45,343 nt of DNA, from NCBI RefSeq assembly GCF_020782245.1, contig NZ_JAJGNP010000023.1, positions 1 to 45,343 on the forward strand, read 5' to 3'. Below the pieces are notes generated by a model. That model worked only from the letters and a program-made list of their open reading frames with translations. It ran no database searches and had not been told where the DNA came from. Source of the stretch: Sphingobium soli (lineage in GTDB: Bacteria; Pseudomonadota; Alphaproteobacteria; Sphingomonadales; Sphingomonadaceae). Made by a program: the position numbers and the translations under genes. Positions 21,824-29,483 of the stretch are shown piece by piece; the stretch's first letter is position 1, and every line of letters begins with the position of its first letter.

Positions 21824-21838
21824 GAAAGGAGGTGATCC
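21824..21838 (+). promoter_or_regulatory. Perfect extended Shine-Dalgarno sequence
   Basis: GAAAGGAGGTGATCC is complementary over 15 bases to the conserved 3' end of 16S rRNA (GGATCACCTCCTTTC). It sits seven bases (counted from GGAGG) before an ATG. Ordinary ribosome sites match over 4-7 bases. Confidence 0.85.
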
Positions 21839-21839
21839 G

Positions 21840-21896
21840 ATGTCTCATGGTTCAGCAATGGGGTCGGTCAAGTCCATTCGGGGAATGCGCCGCTGA
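21840..21896 (+). CDS. 18-residue leader-type ORF behind an extended Shine-Dalgarno
   Basis: The ORF reads MSHGSAMGSVKSIRGMRR and stops with TGA. It is basic, has no membrane helix, and is not part of any longer gene. A GNRA-capped hairpin begins on the base after the stop codon. The strength of the ribosome site argues that it is translated, either as a small protein or as a regulatory leader. I do not recognise the peptide. Confidence 0.5.
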   Translation: MSHGSAMGSVKSIRGMRR

Positions 21897-21954
21897 TCGA
21901 CGCGCAAGCGTCGAGAATGTCAGGGTGATTCCGGAGCCTTGCGAAGGCCGACAT
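21897..21954 (+). promoter_or_regulatory. Two RNA hairpins directly after the leader ORF
   Basis: Hairpin 1: TCGACGC (21897-21903), loop GCAA, GCGTCGA (21908-21914). Hairpin 2: ATGTC (21917-21921) pairs with GACAT (21950-21954) and encloses GCCTT/AAGGC (21936-21940 with 21944-21948). Together with the preceding extended ribosome site they suggest a structured transcript. Neither is followed by a T run. The remaining bases to 22179 hold only one more inverted repeat. Confidence 0.45.
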
Positions 21955-22036
21955 ACAGGCCCGCTCCTCCCCTGATAGAGCGCGATTCACCATTTCCCAC
22001 TGGGCGGCGCTTCTGGCCGCTGACCATGTCAATGAT

Positions 22037-22068
22037 GGGCCGTCGGGGGTATTTCCGCCCGGCGGCCC
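22037..22068 (+). repeat. GC-rich inverted repeat in the 21.7-22.2 kb gene-poor region
   Basis: GGGCCGTCGGG (22037-22047) can pair with CCCGGCGGCCC (22058-22068), with one G-U pair and a 10-base loop. It is followed by CTCTCATGTCTT, too poor in T to be a clear terminator. It lies between the leader ORF and the secreted unknown gene. Confidence 0.4.
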
Positions 22069-22179
22069 CTCTCATGTCTTGGCAAACCGGAAAAATCCCG
22101 GCGATCTGGCGCAGGCACGCCGCTGGAACTTCGCCTGCAGTTGGGATATATATTGATCCTGAACTGCCGGGAGGCTGTC

Positions 22180-23019
22180 ATGATTGCTTCGCGCTATCTG
22201 CTTTTCCTTTTCACCATCGCGGCTATTCCGGCCGCGGCCCAGACCCCGTCTGATGTCGCCGACCTCGTAGGCGCGCGGGGCGCCGGCGGGGAAACCCAGC
22301 TTCAGGCGCGGGGCTACCGCTTCGTGCGTACCGAAACCGGGGATGACCGAAAGTGGAGCTATTGGTGGCATCCCGAGCGGCATCTTTGCCTCAGCGTGGT
22401 CACCATGGATGGTCGTTATCAGGCCATTACGGACAGCCCTGCGCCCGATTGTGGTCAGGATCACGCTGCCGGCCGGACTGACGACGCATATCGCCGGCAC
22501 GATCGCACGGATGCGCCGCCTGCGGCATATGCGCCGGCGCGGCGCGAATCGCCCAGCTATGCCGCATCGGAAGAAAGGCCGATGATCGACGGGCAGTCGG
22601 TGGAGATCGGCCTCGTCTGCTTCGGGGATGGTCAGCGCCCCGGCCTTGAGAACCGCTATGGCTGGACCTGGGATCATGATCGCAAACGCTATATCTATGG
22701 TAACCGCGTCGACATGACGGCGCAGCAGTTCGACGCATCCGTCATGCTGCAATTCTGGGCGGGTGGCGGCCGGATCAAGCTGCCTGCCAAGTTGATTCCG
22801 CCAATCCATTCTCGTGGGACGAACGATGGCTGGTGGGACGTCTACGCTGTTTCCATCCAGCCCGATCATGTCAGTGGAGAATATCGGCTTAACGGCCTCA
22901 ACAAGCCGCGCATTCAGATCAATCGGATGAGCGGTCAGATCAGTATCAAGGGCACGGGCGATTACGCCTTTCGCGGCACCTGTGACACCGTGGATGCTGC
23001 CGCGCATCGGCGATTTTGA
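22180..23019 (+). CDS. Secreted hypothetical protein
   Basis: The start at 22180 follows GGGAGG and opens a signal peptide (MIASRYLLFLFTIAAIPAAAQ). The mature protein is about 260 residues. An N-terminal module (about 22-85) contains DLVGARGAGGETQLQARGY, then WSYWWHPERHLCLSV; I have the impression that this module recurs in secreted proteins of proteobacteria, but I cannot name it. After an Asp/Ala/Pro-rich linker, a second domain (about 140-275) has three or four Trp and a Cys pair and looks like a beta-rich fold. No catalytic motif is recognised. The gene is alone and ends at a terminator. Confidence 0.7.
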   Translation: MIASRYLLFLFTIAAIPAAAQTPSDVADLVGARGAGGETQLQARGYRFVRTETGDDRKWSYWWHPERHLCLSVVTMDGRYQAITDSPAPDCGQDHAAGRTDDAYRRHDRTDAPPAAYAPARRESPSYAASEERPMIDGQSVEIGLVCFGDGQRPGLENRYGWTWDHDRKRYIYGNRVDMTAQQFDASVMLQFWAGGGRIKLPAKLIPPIHSRGTNDGWWDVYAVSIQPDHVSGEYRLNGLNKPRIQINRMSGQISIKGTGDYAFRGTCDTVDAAAHRRF

Positions 23020-23022
23020 TCA

Positions 23023-23056
23023 GGGGGTAGGCGGTGCACCTAGCACCGCCCCCTTT
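23023..23056 (+). terminator. Rho-independent terminator between convergent genes
   Basis: GGCGGTG (23030-23036) pairs with CACCGCC (23044-23050). The stem extends by GGG/CCC after a two-base bulge and is followed by TTT. It lies right after the secreted gene's stop and before the end of the convergent holin-like gene. Confidence 0.6.
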
Positions 23057-23059
23057 GCA

Positions 23060-23326
23060 TCATCGCTCGCTGCCCTTCGCCTTCCCCCACGCGCGCGCTG
23101 CGGTATAGCCCAGATACCCCGTGCCAAAGAGCGCGTAGAGCGGCTCGGGCAGCGCGCTGAGATAGGCGTGCATGCCCGCCGTGATGGCGGCGGCCATGTC
23201 TGGGTCGATACCGGCGATCAGCCCCATCGGGATGGACCAGAGCAGCAGCGTATAGATGACATAGAGAAAGGCCGGGCGCGCGCGCCGCGTCCAGATGTCC
23301 GGCTCGGTCTCTCCCGCATCGCTCAT
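23060..23326 (-). CDS. Holin-like small membrane protein
   Basis: From the ATG at 23326 the protein has 88 residues. Two or three hydrophobic segments are visible: RPAFLYVIYTLLLWSIPMGL, then an Ala-rich helix, then LPEPLYALFGTGYLGYTAAR, and the C-terminus is basic. This pattern matches the three-helix holin family found beside glycoside hydrolase 108 endolysins. The start overlaps the endolysin stop by 4 bases (ATGA), so the pair is translated together. Holins release endolysin by making membrane holes. A longer N-terminus from 23362 would overlap the endolysin and is less likely. Confidence 0.72.
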   Translation of the reverse strand: MSDAGETEPDIWTRRARPAFLYVIYTLLLWSIPMGLIAGIDPDMAAAITAGMHAYLSALPEPLYALFGTGYLGYTAARAWGKAKGSER

Positions 23327-23877
23327 GACCGCACGCCCGAACCGATCCGGTTGGCCAGCCATCCATAAAGGAAGGCTTCGTTGGCGGGGCGGCTTTCGGC
23401 CAGCGCGATATAGCGCTCGCCTTGCAGCGCCTCCATCGCCTTCAAAAGCACCATGTCCCCCGACGGGCCGCGCAGCGCGCGAAACGCGCGCAGCGCTCCG
23501 AGCGTGCGCCCGCCCAGAAGGCGATCGACCTTGATGTCGGGATAGTCCTTCTGATTGCGATTAAGCGCGTTGAGCGCGCGCTGCAAAAATCCCGTCGCGG
23601 TCGGCGGGCCCATGTTGACCGCGGTGTCGAACAATTCCGCCGCCAGTGACCAGGACAGTTCCGCTACAAAGGCATAGCCGGGCTGCTCCCAGTAAAGGCG
23701 GCGATAGAGCGATTCCGCCGTGGCGCGCGGCAGCGCCTGCATCGCGCCGAAATAGCCATTGGCGCGCGCGACCGCATGCGTGATGCCCATATTGGTGGCG
23801 CCACCCCGGTCCGCAGGATGATCGCTATAGCCGCCTTCGCGCGCGATCACCTCGTCAATCAAATCCTGCACGTCCAT
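23323..23877 (-). CDS. Phage-type endolysin, glycoside hydrolase family 108
   Basis: The 184-residue protein starts MDVQDLIDEVIAREGGYSDHP behind an AGGAGG ribosome site, which fixes the start at 23877. REGGYSDHPADRGGATNMGIT is the GH108 N-acetylmuramidase signature, with the catalytic Glu in EGG. The C-terminal part (about 90-180) fits the peptidoglycan-binding domain that usually accompanies it (GFLQRALNALNRNQKDYPDI). No signal peptide is present, as for holin-dependent endolysins. It forms a lysis pair with the next gene, but no other phage gene is nearby. Possible roles: prophage remnant, tailocin or gene-transfer-agent release. Confidence 0.85.
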   Translation of the reverse strand: MDVQDLIDEVIAREGGYSDHPADRGGATNMGITHAVARANGYFGAMQALPRATAESLYRRLYWEQPGYAFVAELSWSLAAELFDTAVNMGPPTATGFLQRALNALNRNQKDYPDIKVDRLLGGRTLGALRAFRALRGPSGDMVLLKAMEALQGERYIALAESRPANEAFLYGWLANRIGSGVRS

Positions 23878-23980
23878 GGGCGCCTCCTGCTTCACTAAGA
23901 GGCGGAGCATTTATCCCATATGGTTATCTGTAGGACAGGGGGAAGTTGAAGCGAGCCCTGTGAAACGCTGCTGGTCTCGC

Positions 23981-24481
23981 CTAATCGACCTGCCATACCG
24001 GTTCTGACCGGTCGATCAGTCCGCTGTCCAGCAGCGGCGCGGCGTCGATATCCTGCGCGCCCATCAAGGATGACAGGCGTTCGACCGACGCCAGGATCAT
24101 CGCCTGTTCCCAGGGCTCCAATTTGCCGAACCCGTCGGTGAACTTCGTCTGCAAGGGATCGGGCGCATCCGCCAACGCGGCCACGCCGTCCGGCAGGATT
24201 CGCAGATGCGACTGGCGCTTGTCGCGTTCGCTGCGCTGACGCTGGACATAGTTGAGCGCGACCAGCCGATCGACGATCGTGGTAATCGTCGCCTGGCTGA
24301 AATGCAGCGCATGGGCGATGGCCCCGGGCGTTGCTGCATCGCGCGAATCGATCTCGCGCAGCACCAGCAATTGCGACGGCGTCAGGCCGGTGGCCGCTGC
24401 CAGCTGGCGGCTGCCAATCTCGGTGGCGCGCATTATCCGGCGGAGCGCGCGCAGGGTCTGGGTGGCGATATTAGCATGCAT
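23981..24481 (-). CDS. ectR: MarR family regulator, EctR type
   Basis: The 166-residue protein has the MarR winged helix: helices around 30-65 (LAAATGLTPSQLLVLREID), recognition helix in LHFSQATITTIVDRLVALNYV, and wing in RQRSERDKRQSHLRILPDG. EctR-type MarR proteins repress ectoine genes and are typically encoded divergently from ectA, exactly the arrangement here. The start at 24481 is chosen because GGAG lies 6 bases upstream; ATG at 24493 would add four residues. A short ORF with a stronger ribosome site overlaps this start. Confidence is high for MarR, good for EctR by context. Confidence 0.88.
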   Translation of the reverse strand: MHANIATQTLRALRRIMRATEIGSRQLAAATGLTPSQLLVLREIDSRDAATPGAIAHALHFSQATITTIVDRLVALNYVQRQRSERDKRQSHLRILPDGVAALADAPDPLQTKFTDGFGKLEPWEQAMILASVERLSSLMGAQDIDAAPLLDSGLIDRSEPVWQVD

Positions 24482-24521
24482 ATTTGGCTCCATAGCGGAA
24501 CCAAAGCATGGCCACCAACAT
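24471..24521 (-). CDS. Upstream ORF overlapping the ectR start
   Basis: In another frame, ATG at 24521 opens a 16-codon ORF (MLVAMLWFRYGAKYAC) with AAAGGAG about 8 bases upstream. Its TAA lies at 24471-24473, just past the ectR start codon. Translating it would bring ribosomes to the ectR start. It may be a coupling device or may be chance. Confidence 0.3.
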   Translation of the reverse strand: MLVAMLWFRYGAKYAC

Positions 24522-24573
24522 TGTCTTCGCTCCTTTTTCCGCCAGCCAAAATACTTCGCACTGCAAAATAAAA

Positions 24574-24617
24574 TTTCAAGGCTGGGGTTGAAAAATTCGT
24601 CAAAAATGGCATATTCC
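24574..24617. promoter_or_regulatory. Divergent ectR/ectA promoters and probable operator
   Basis: TTTCAA (24574-24579) and TTGAAA (24588-24593) form an inverted repeat with an 8-base spacer. The right arm reads as the -35 box of a plus-strand promoter with ATATTC at 24611-24616 (17-base spacer) for ectA. The left arm, read on the minus strand, is a -35 box with AGTATT about 18 bases further for ectR. A repressor bound here would cover both. Confidence 0.55.
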
Positions 24618-24753
24618 AGCCCGTATCGAGAAGGCATTGAGTCCTTCACCTAGAAAATAATTCGGGAGATGAACAATCTTCGACACTCAAGCTACAGCGG
24701 CTGTGCCGCCACGGGCTTCTGCGCGTCCTGATCCGGATACGGAGCAGGACATC

Positions 24754-25257
24754 ATGTTTCGCAAGCCTGTCGGCACTGACGGGCCGGCCATTACGGCGTT
24801 GATCGCGGCATGCCCGCCGCTCGATCCCAATTCGGCCTATTGTAACCTGCTGCAATGCACCGATTTCGCCGACAGCTGCATCGTTGCGACCCGCGACGGC
24901 GCGGTGGTCGGATGGGTATCGGGCTATCGTCCGCCCGTCGCCCGGGAAAATTTCTTCGTCTGGCAGGTCGCGGTGTCATCCGCGGCGCGTGGCCAGCGCC
25001 TCGCGAGCCGCATGATCGATGCCTTGCTTGGCCGGCCGGAACAGGATGGCGTCACGCATCTGACGACGACCATCACTGATGACAATGACGCGTCCTGGGC
25101 GCTGTTTCAGGGGCTGGCCCGCAACTGGGGCGCGCCACTGGAAAAGACCGCCCGTTTCGAACGCGAAGCCCATTTCGCCGGTGCCCATGCCACTGAATGG
25201 CAGGCGCGCATCGGTCCGCTGACCCCAAAGGGGCGGCACCAACAGGAGGACATTTGA
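24754..25257 (+). CDS. ectA: L-2,4-diaminobutyrate acetyltransferase
   Basis: EctA acetylates diaminobutyrate to N-gamma-acetyl-diaminobutyrate, the second step of ectoine synthesis. The protein is a GNAT fold with the family signature CPPLDPNSAYCNLLQCTDFADSC and the acetyl-CoA region VAVSSAARGQRLASRMIDALL. From ATG 24754 it has 167 residues beginning MFRKPVGTDG, matching usual EctA N-termini. A GTG at 24703 would add 17 residues and cannot be excluded. ectB follows after 3 bases. Confidence 0.94.
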   Translation: MFRKPVGTDGPAITALIAACPPLDPNSAYCNLLQCTDFADSCIVATRDGAVVGWVSGYRPPVARENFFVWQVAVSSAARGQRLASRMIDALLGRPEQDGVTHLTTTITDDNDASWALFQGLARNWGAPLEKTARFEREAHFAGAHATEWQARIGPLTPKGRHQQEDI

Positions 25258-25260
25258 ACC

Positions 25261-26571
25261 ATGACCACGACCCTTCTTCCCAAACCGACCTCGTCCATTC
25301 CCGACCGCGCCATTTATGAACGCCGCGAATCGGGCGTGCGCAGCTATGCCCGCTCGATGCCCCGCCAGTTTAACAAGGCGCAGGATGTGTGGATGCACGA
25401 TACGCAGGGCGGTCGCTATCTCGACTTCCTGTCGGGCTGCTCGACGCTGAATTATGGCCATAATCATCCGGTGCTCAAGACCGCGCTGATGGATTATATC
25501 GCCAATGACGGCGTGACCCACGGCCTTGACCTTCACACCGACGCCAAGGAAGATTTCCTGACGACGTTGGAAGACGTCATTCTCACGCCGCGTGGCCTGG
25601 ATTATCGCGCCATGTTCACCGGACCGACCGGCACCAACGCGGTCGAAGCCGCGATCAAGCTGGCGCGCAAGATCACCGGGCGCGAACTGGTGATCGCCTT
25701 CACCAACGGTTTCCACGGCATGACGCTGGGGGCGCTCGCCTGTACCGGCAACGCCGCCAAGCGCGGTGGCGCGGGCGTGCCGCTCAACCATGTCAGTCAT
25801 GAACCTTATGACGGCTATCATGGCCCCGACGTGGATACGGCCGAACTGCTGGAGCGCCGCCTGTCCGATCCGTCGAGCGGCCTGGATGCCCCCGCTGCCA
25901 TTCTGGTTGAAACCGTGCAGGGCGAAGGCGGTCTCAATGCCGCGTCGCCCGAATGGCTGCGTAAGATCGCCGAAATCGCCAAGCGCCACGGCGCGCTGAT
26001 GATCGTCGATGACATTCAGGCCGGCGTTGGTCGCACCGGCAATTTCTTCAGCTTCGAAGGCATGGGCTTCACCCCCGACATCGTCACGCTGGCGAAGTCG
26101 CTGTCGGGCATGGGCCTGCCCTTTGCCCTCACCCTGTTCCGCCCGGAACTCGACCAGTGGTCGCCGGGCGAACATAACGGCACCTTCCGTGGCAACAACC
26201 ACGCCTTCGTTACCGCCACGGCTGCGCTGCGCCATTTCTGGAGCAACGACGCCTTTCAGCAGGACGTCGCCCGTCGCGGCGCGCTGCTGGAGCGGCGGCT
26301 CGACGCGATGGCCGCCGAACATGGCCTCTCGACTCGCGGTCGCGGCATGATGCGCGGCATTGACGTGGGGTCGGGCGAGGTCGCCGGAACCATCACCGCC
26401 GCCTGCTTTGCGCAGGGGCTCATCATCGAAACCAGCGGCGCGCATGACGAAATCGTCAAGGTGCTGGCGCCCCTCGTGATCGACGACGCCGTCCTTTCGG
26501 CGGGTCTCGACATTCTTGAGGAAGCCGTCCGTTCCGCGCTGACCGTCACCTATGGCGTCGCCGCAGAATAA
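25261..26571 (+). CDS. ectB: Diaminobutyrate-2-oxoglutarate transaminase
   Basis: EctB makes L-2,4-diaminobutyrate from aspartate semialdehyde with glutamate as amino donor, the first committed step to ectoine. The 436-residue class III aminotransferase carries [19 protein letters not shown], the PLP-site Asp in [14 protein letters not shown], and the PLP lysine in [10 protein letters not shown] (Lys279). [12 protein letters not shown] is typical of EctB. The ribosome site AGGAGG lies at the end of ectA. Confidence 0.96.
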   Translation: MTTTLLPKPTSSIPDRAIYERRESGVRSYARSMPRQFNKAQDVWMHDTQGGRYLDFLSGCSTLNYGHNHPVLKTALMDYIANDGVTHGLDLHTDAKEDFLTTLEDVILTPRGLDYRAMFTGPTGTNAVEAAIKLARKITGRELVIAFTNGFHGMTLGALACTGNAAKRGGAGVPLNHVSHEPYDGYHGPDVDTAELLERRLSDPSSGLDAPAAILVETVQGEGGLNAASPEWLRKIAEIAKRHGALMIVDDIQAGVGRTGNFFSFEGMGFTPDIVTLAKSLSGMGLPFALTLFRPELDQWSPGEHNGTFRGNNHAFVTATAALRHFWSNDAFQQDVARRGALLERRLDAMAAEHGLSTRGRGMMRGIDVGSGEVAGTITAACFAQGLIIETSGAHDEIVKVLAPLVIDDAVLSAGLDILEEAVRSALTVTYGVAAE

Positions 26572-26585
26572 AGGAGAAGACAGAC

Positions 26586-26999
26586 ATGTTCATCCGCAAG
26601 CTTCAGGACATCCGCAAGTCCGACCGCAACATCAAGTCCAAGGGCTGGGAAAGCGCCCGCCTTCAGCTGAAGGACGACAATATGGGCTTTTCTTTCCACG
26701 TCACGACGATGTACGCGGGCGAGGAATTGCACATGCACTATCAGAACCATCTGGAATCGGTTCTGGTGCTCAAGGGCACCGGCACGATCGAGGATCTGGG
26801 CGAGGGCGTGACGCACCAGTTGGCGCCAGGCGTCATGTATGCGCTCGACAAGCATGACAAGCATATCGTCCGGCCCGAAACCGACATATTGTGCGCCTGC
26901 GTCTTCAATCCGCCTGTCACGGGCAAGGAAGTGCATGACGAAAGCGGCGCCTATCCCGCCGATTCCGAGCAGGTCAAGGAACCCGCATTCGCCGATTGA
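26586..26999 (+). CDS. ectC: L-ectoine synthase
   Basis: EctC closes the ring of N-gamma-acetyl-diaminobutyrate to ectoine. The 137-residue cupin starts [26 protein letters not shown] and contains [23 protein letters not shown] and YALDKHDKH, holding the metal-binding Glu, Tyr and His of the family. It follows ectB by 14 bases with AGGAG upstream. A strong terminator-like hairpin follows and separates it from ectD. Confidence 0.96.
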   Translation: MFIRKLQDIRKSDRNIKSKGWESARLQLKDDNMGFSFHVTTMYAGEELHMHYQNHLESVLVLKGTGTIEDLGEGVTHQLAPGVMYALDKHDKHIVRPETDILCACVFNPPVTGKEVHDESGAYPADSEQVKEPAFAD

Positions 27000-27007
27000 C
27001 CGGCGGT

Positions 27008-27060
27008 GCGAAGGCTTTCCGTCCGTAGCGAGACCGGACGGAAAGCCTCGCTCGATTTTT
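27008..27060 (+). terminator. Terminator or attenuator between ectC and ectD
   Basis: AGGCTTTCCGTCCG (27012-27025) is perfectly complementary to CGGACGGAAAGCCT (27035-27048) over a 9-base loop. The stem extends by GCG/CGC past one bulged A. A run of five T ends at 27060. As the strongest terminator-like structure of the window inside an operon, it should lower ectD-ask expression relative to ectABC. Confidence 0.75.
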
Positions 27061-27090
27061 AGTCATCACCATCAAAAGGGGGGAAGTCCC

Positions 27091-28011
27091 ATGCAAGACG
27101 TCTACCCGTCCCGCCACGCCGATGTGGCGGAATTTCTGCCGCGCCTCGATCCTGTCGTGCATAGCCAATGGCGCGACGACGCACCCGTCAGCCGCGCCCA
27201 GGCCGACCAGTTCGACCGCGACGGCTTTCTTGTCCTGGAAGATATTTTCTCGGACGCCGAAGTCGCATTCCTGCAGCGCGAGGCCGGCAAGCTGCTGGCC
27301 GATCCGCAAGCGCTGGAAGACGAAACCGTCATCACCGAACCGGGCGGCAAGGAAGTCCGCTCGATCTTCAAGATTCACGCGCAGAGCGATGTGATCGGTC
27401 GCCTGGCCGCCGACAGCCGTCTGGCCGGCGTCGCGCAGTTCCTGCTGGGTGATCGCGTCTACATTCACCAGTCGCGCCTCAACTATAAGCCCGGCTTCAC
27501 CGGCAAGGAATTTTTCTGGCACAGCGATTTTGAAACCTGGCATGTGGAAGACGGCATGCCGCGCATGCGCGCGCTGTCCATGTCGGTGCTGCTGGCGGAC
27601 AACACGCCCAATAACGGCCCGCTGATGCTGATTCCCGGCAGCCACAAGGCATTCCTCACCTGCATCGGGGAAACGCCCGACGATCATTATCGCCAGTCCT
27701 TGAAGAAACAGGAATATGGCGTGCCGGACGAAGACAGCCTGGCCGAACTGGCGCACAAGCATGGCATCGTCGCGCCGACCGGAAAGCCCGGGTCGGTCGT
27801 CATCTTTGACTGCAACACCATGCACGGGTCGAACGGCAACATCACGCCCTTCCCCCGCGCCAACGCCTTCATGGTCTATAATGCGGTCAGCAACCGCCTG
27901 ACTGCGCCCTTCGGCGTTGACAAACCGCGCCCCGAATTCATCGCTGCGCGCGGAGAGCCGGAGGCCATTACGCCGGTCAAGGGACTTTTGATGGAGGAGG
28001 CGCTGGCATGA
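27091..28011 (+). CDS. ectD: Ectoine 5-hydroxylase
   Basis: EctD is an Fe(II)/2-oxoglutarate dioxygenase that turns ectoine into 5-hydroxyectoine. The 306-residue protein has FFWHSDFETWHVEDGMPRMR with iron ligands His144 and Asp146 and the distal His245 in CNTMHGSNGN. It also has DGFLVLEDIF and QSRLNYKPGF of the family. The start at 27091 follows GGGGGGAAG. Its stop overlaps the aspartokinase start by 4 bases (ATGA). Confidence 0.96.
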   Translation: MQDVYPSRHADVAEFLPRLDPVVHSQWRDDAPVSRAQADQFDRDGFLVLEDIFSDAEVAFLQREAGKLLADPQALEDETVITEPGGKEVRSIFKIHAQSDVIGRLAADSRLAGVAQFLLGDRVYIHQSRLNYKPGFTGKEFFWHSDFETWHVEDGMPRMRALSMSVLLADNTPNNGPLMLIPGSHKAFLTCIGETPDDHYRQSLKKQEYGVPDEDSLAELAHKHGIVAPTGKPGSVVIFDCNTMHGSNGNITPFPRANAFMVYNAVSNRLTAPFGVDKPRPEFIAARGEPEAITPVKGLLMEEALA

Positions 28012-29456
28012 GCGGCCAACATAGTGTGGAAAAAATCGGCGGCACGTCGATGGCGGCCACCGCCGTGCTGTTCGACAATGTTCTGATCGCAGGGCGCAAG
28101 GGCGCGGACCTTTATAATCGCGTCTTCGTCGTGTCCGCCTATGCCGGCATGACCGACCTGCTGCTGGAACATAAGAAATCGGGCGAGCCGGGCGTCTATG
28201 CCCGTTTCGTCGCCGACGACGGCGCCGATGGCTGGCGCGACGCGATCGAAACGGTGCGCGGCGCTATGCATGCGCGCAACGCCGATATGTTCGCGCGTGC
28301 CGAGAGCCTGGCCGAAGCCAATGCCTTTGTCGATGCGCGCATCGACGCGGTTGCCGCCTGCCTCGACGATCTGGCCCGCCTGCGCAGCCATGGCCGGTTC
28401 TGCGTCAAGGAACAGCTGATCACGGTGCGCGAATTGCTTGCCGGGCTCGGCGAAGCGCACAGCGCCCATTCGACCGCGCTGCTGCTGCGCGATCGCGGGG
28501 TCAACGCCTGCTTTGTCGATCTGACGCTCTGGGATCAGCAGGATATGCGCGGCCTTGATGAACGGATCGAACAGGCGTTCGCCCCCATCGATCTTGCCAC
28601 CACCCTGCCGATCGTCACCGGCTATGCCGGGTGCAGCGAGGGCATGGTCCGCCGCTATGCGCGTGGCTATTCCGAAATGACCTTTTCGCGCATCGCCGTG
28701 CTGACGCAGGCGCGTGAGGCGATCATCCACAAGGAATTTCACCTGTCGAGCGCGGACCCGAAGCTGGTCGGCACCGACAAGGCGCGCAAGATCGGCCGCA
28801 CCAATTATGATGTTGCGGACCAGCTCGCCAATCTTGGCATGGAGGCCATCCATCCCGGCGCCGGGCGCGGCCTGCGGCAGACCGACATCCCGCTGCGGGT
28901 CCGCAACACGTTCGACCGGGAAGATGGCGGCACGCTCATCTGCGGCGACTATGTGTCGGACACGCCCCGCGTCGAAATCGTCACCGGCATCCGCACCGCG
29001 CAGGCGCTCCAGTTCTTCGAACAGGACATGGTCGGGGTGAAGGGCTATGACGCCGCCATATTGGAGGTGCTGACCCGCCATGGCATATGGATCGTCAGCA
29101 AGGCGTCCAACGCCAACACCATCACCCATTATCTGTCAGCCGACGCGGTCAAGGTGAAGCAGGTCATCGGCGACTTGCAGGACCGGTATCCCGACGCGTC
29201 CATTTCCGCCCACCCCGTGGCGATCGTCTCCGTGATCGGCAGCGACATTTCACGCCCCGGCCTGATGCCCGACGCGCTCAAAGCCTTGGCGCAGGCCGAT
29301 ATCGATGTGATCGCTATGCAGCATCAGATCCGCAATGTGGATGTCCAGTTCGTTGTCGATGTCCGCCAATATGACGCTGCCGTCGCCGCGCTGCACCGCG
29401 CGCTGGTGGAGGATAATGACGAACCCGCAGCAGCGGAGGGTCGGCGCGCGGCCTGA
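28008..29456 (+). CDS. Ectoine-type aspartate kinase
   Basis: Aspartate kinase phosphorylates aspartate, feeding aspartate semialdehyde to EctB. The 482-residue protein has the N-terminal kinase motif VEKIGGTSM and HSTALLLRDRG, FVDLTLWDQQDM, and a C-terminal ACT region (VIGSDISRPGLMPDALKALA). It belongs to the Ask_Ect group, which is encoded with ect genes and is thought to escape normal threonine/lysine feedback. Coupled to ectD by ATGA overlap. Confidence 0.93.
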   Translation: MSGQHSVEKIGGTSMAATAVLFDNVLIAGRKGADLYNRVFVVSAYAGMTDLLLEHKKSGEPGVYARFVADDGADGWRDAIETVRGAMHARNADMFARAESLAEANAFVDARIDAVAACLDDLARLRSHGRFCVKEQLITVRELLAGLGEAHSAHSTALLLRDRGVNACFVDLTLWDQQDMRGLDERIEQAFAPIDLATTLPIVTGYAGCSEGMVRRYARGYSEMTFSRIAVLTQAREAIIHKEFHLSSADPKLVGTDKARKIGRTNYDVADQLANLGMEAIHPGAGRGLRQTDIPLRVRNTFDREDGGTLICGDYVSDTPRVEIVTGIRTAQALQFFEQDMVGVKGYDAAILEVLTRHGIWIVSKASNANTITHYLSADAVKVKQVIGDLQDRYPDASISAHPVAIVSVIGSDISRPGLMPDALKALAQADIDVIAMQHQIRNVDVQFVVDVRQYDAAVAALHRALVEDNDEPAAAEGRRAA

Positions 29457-29483
29457 GCGCCGCGCGCCGCCGGGCGCCTCCAG

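Noticed and set aside
21815..21845. Remnant of a 16S rRNA gene in reverse orientation
   Set aside because: The AAAGGAGGTGATCC match stops at the anti-Shine-Dalgarno core; the next bases do not continue into 16S sequence.
23911..23980. tRNA or attachment site next to the lysis pair
   Set aside because: I looked for a tRNA 3' end or direct repeats around the endolysin-holin pair and found none that I could support.
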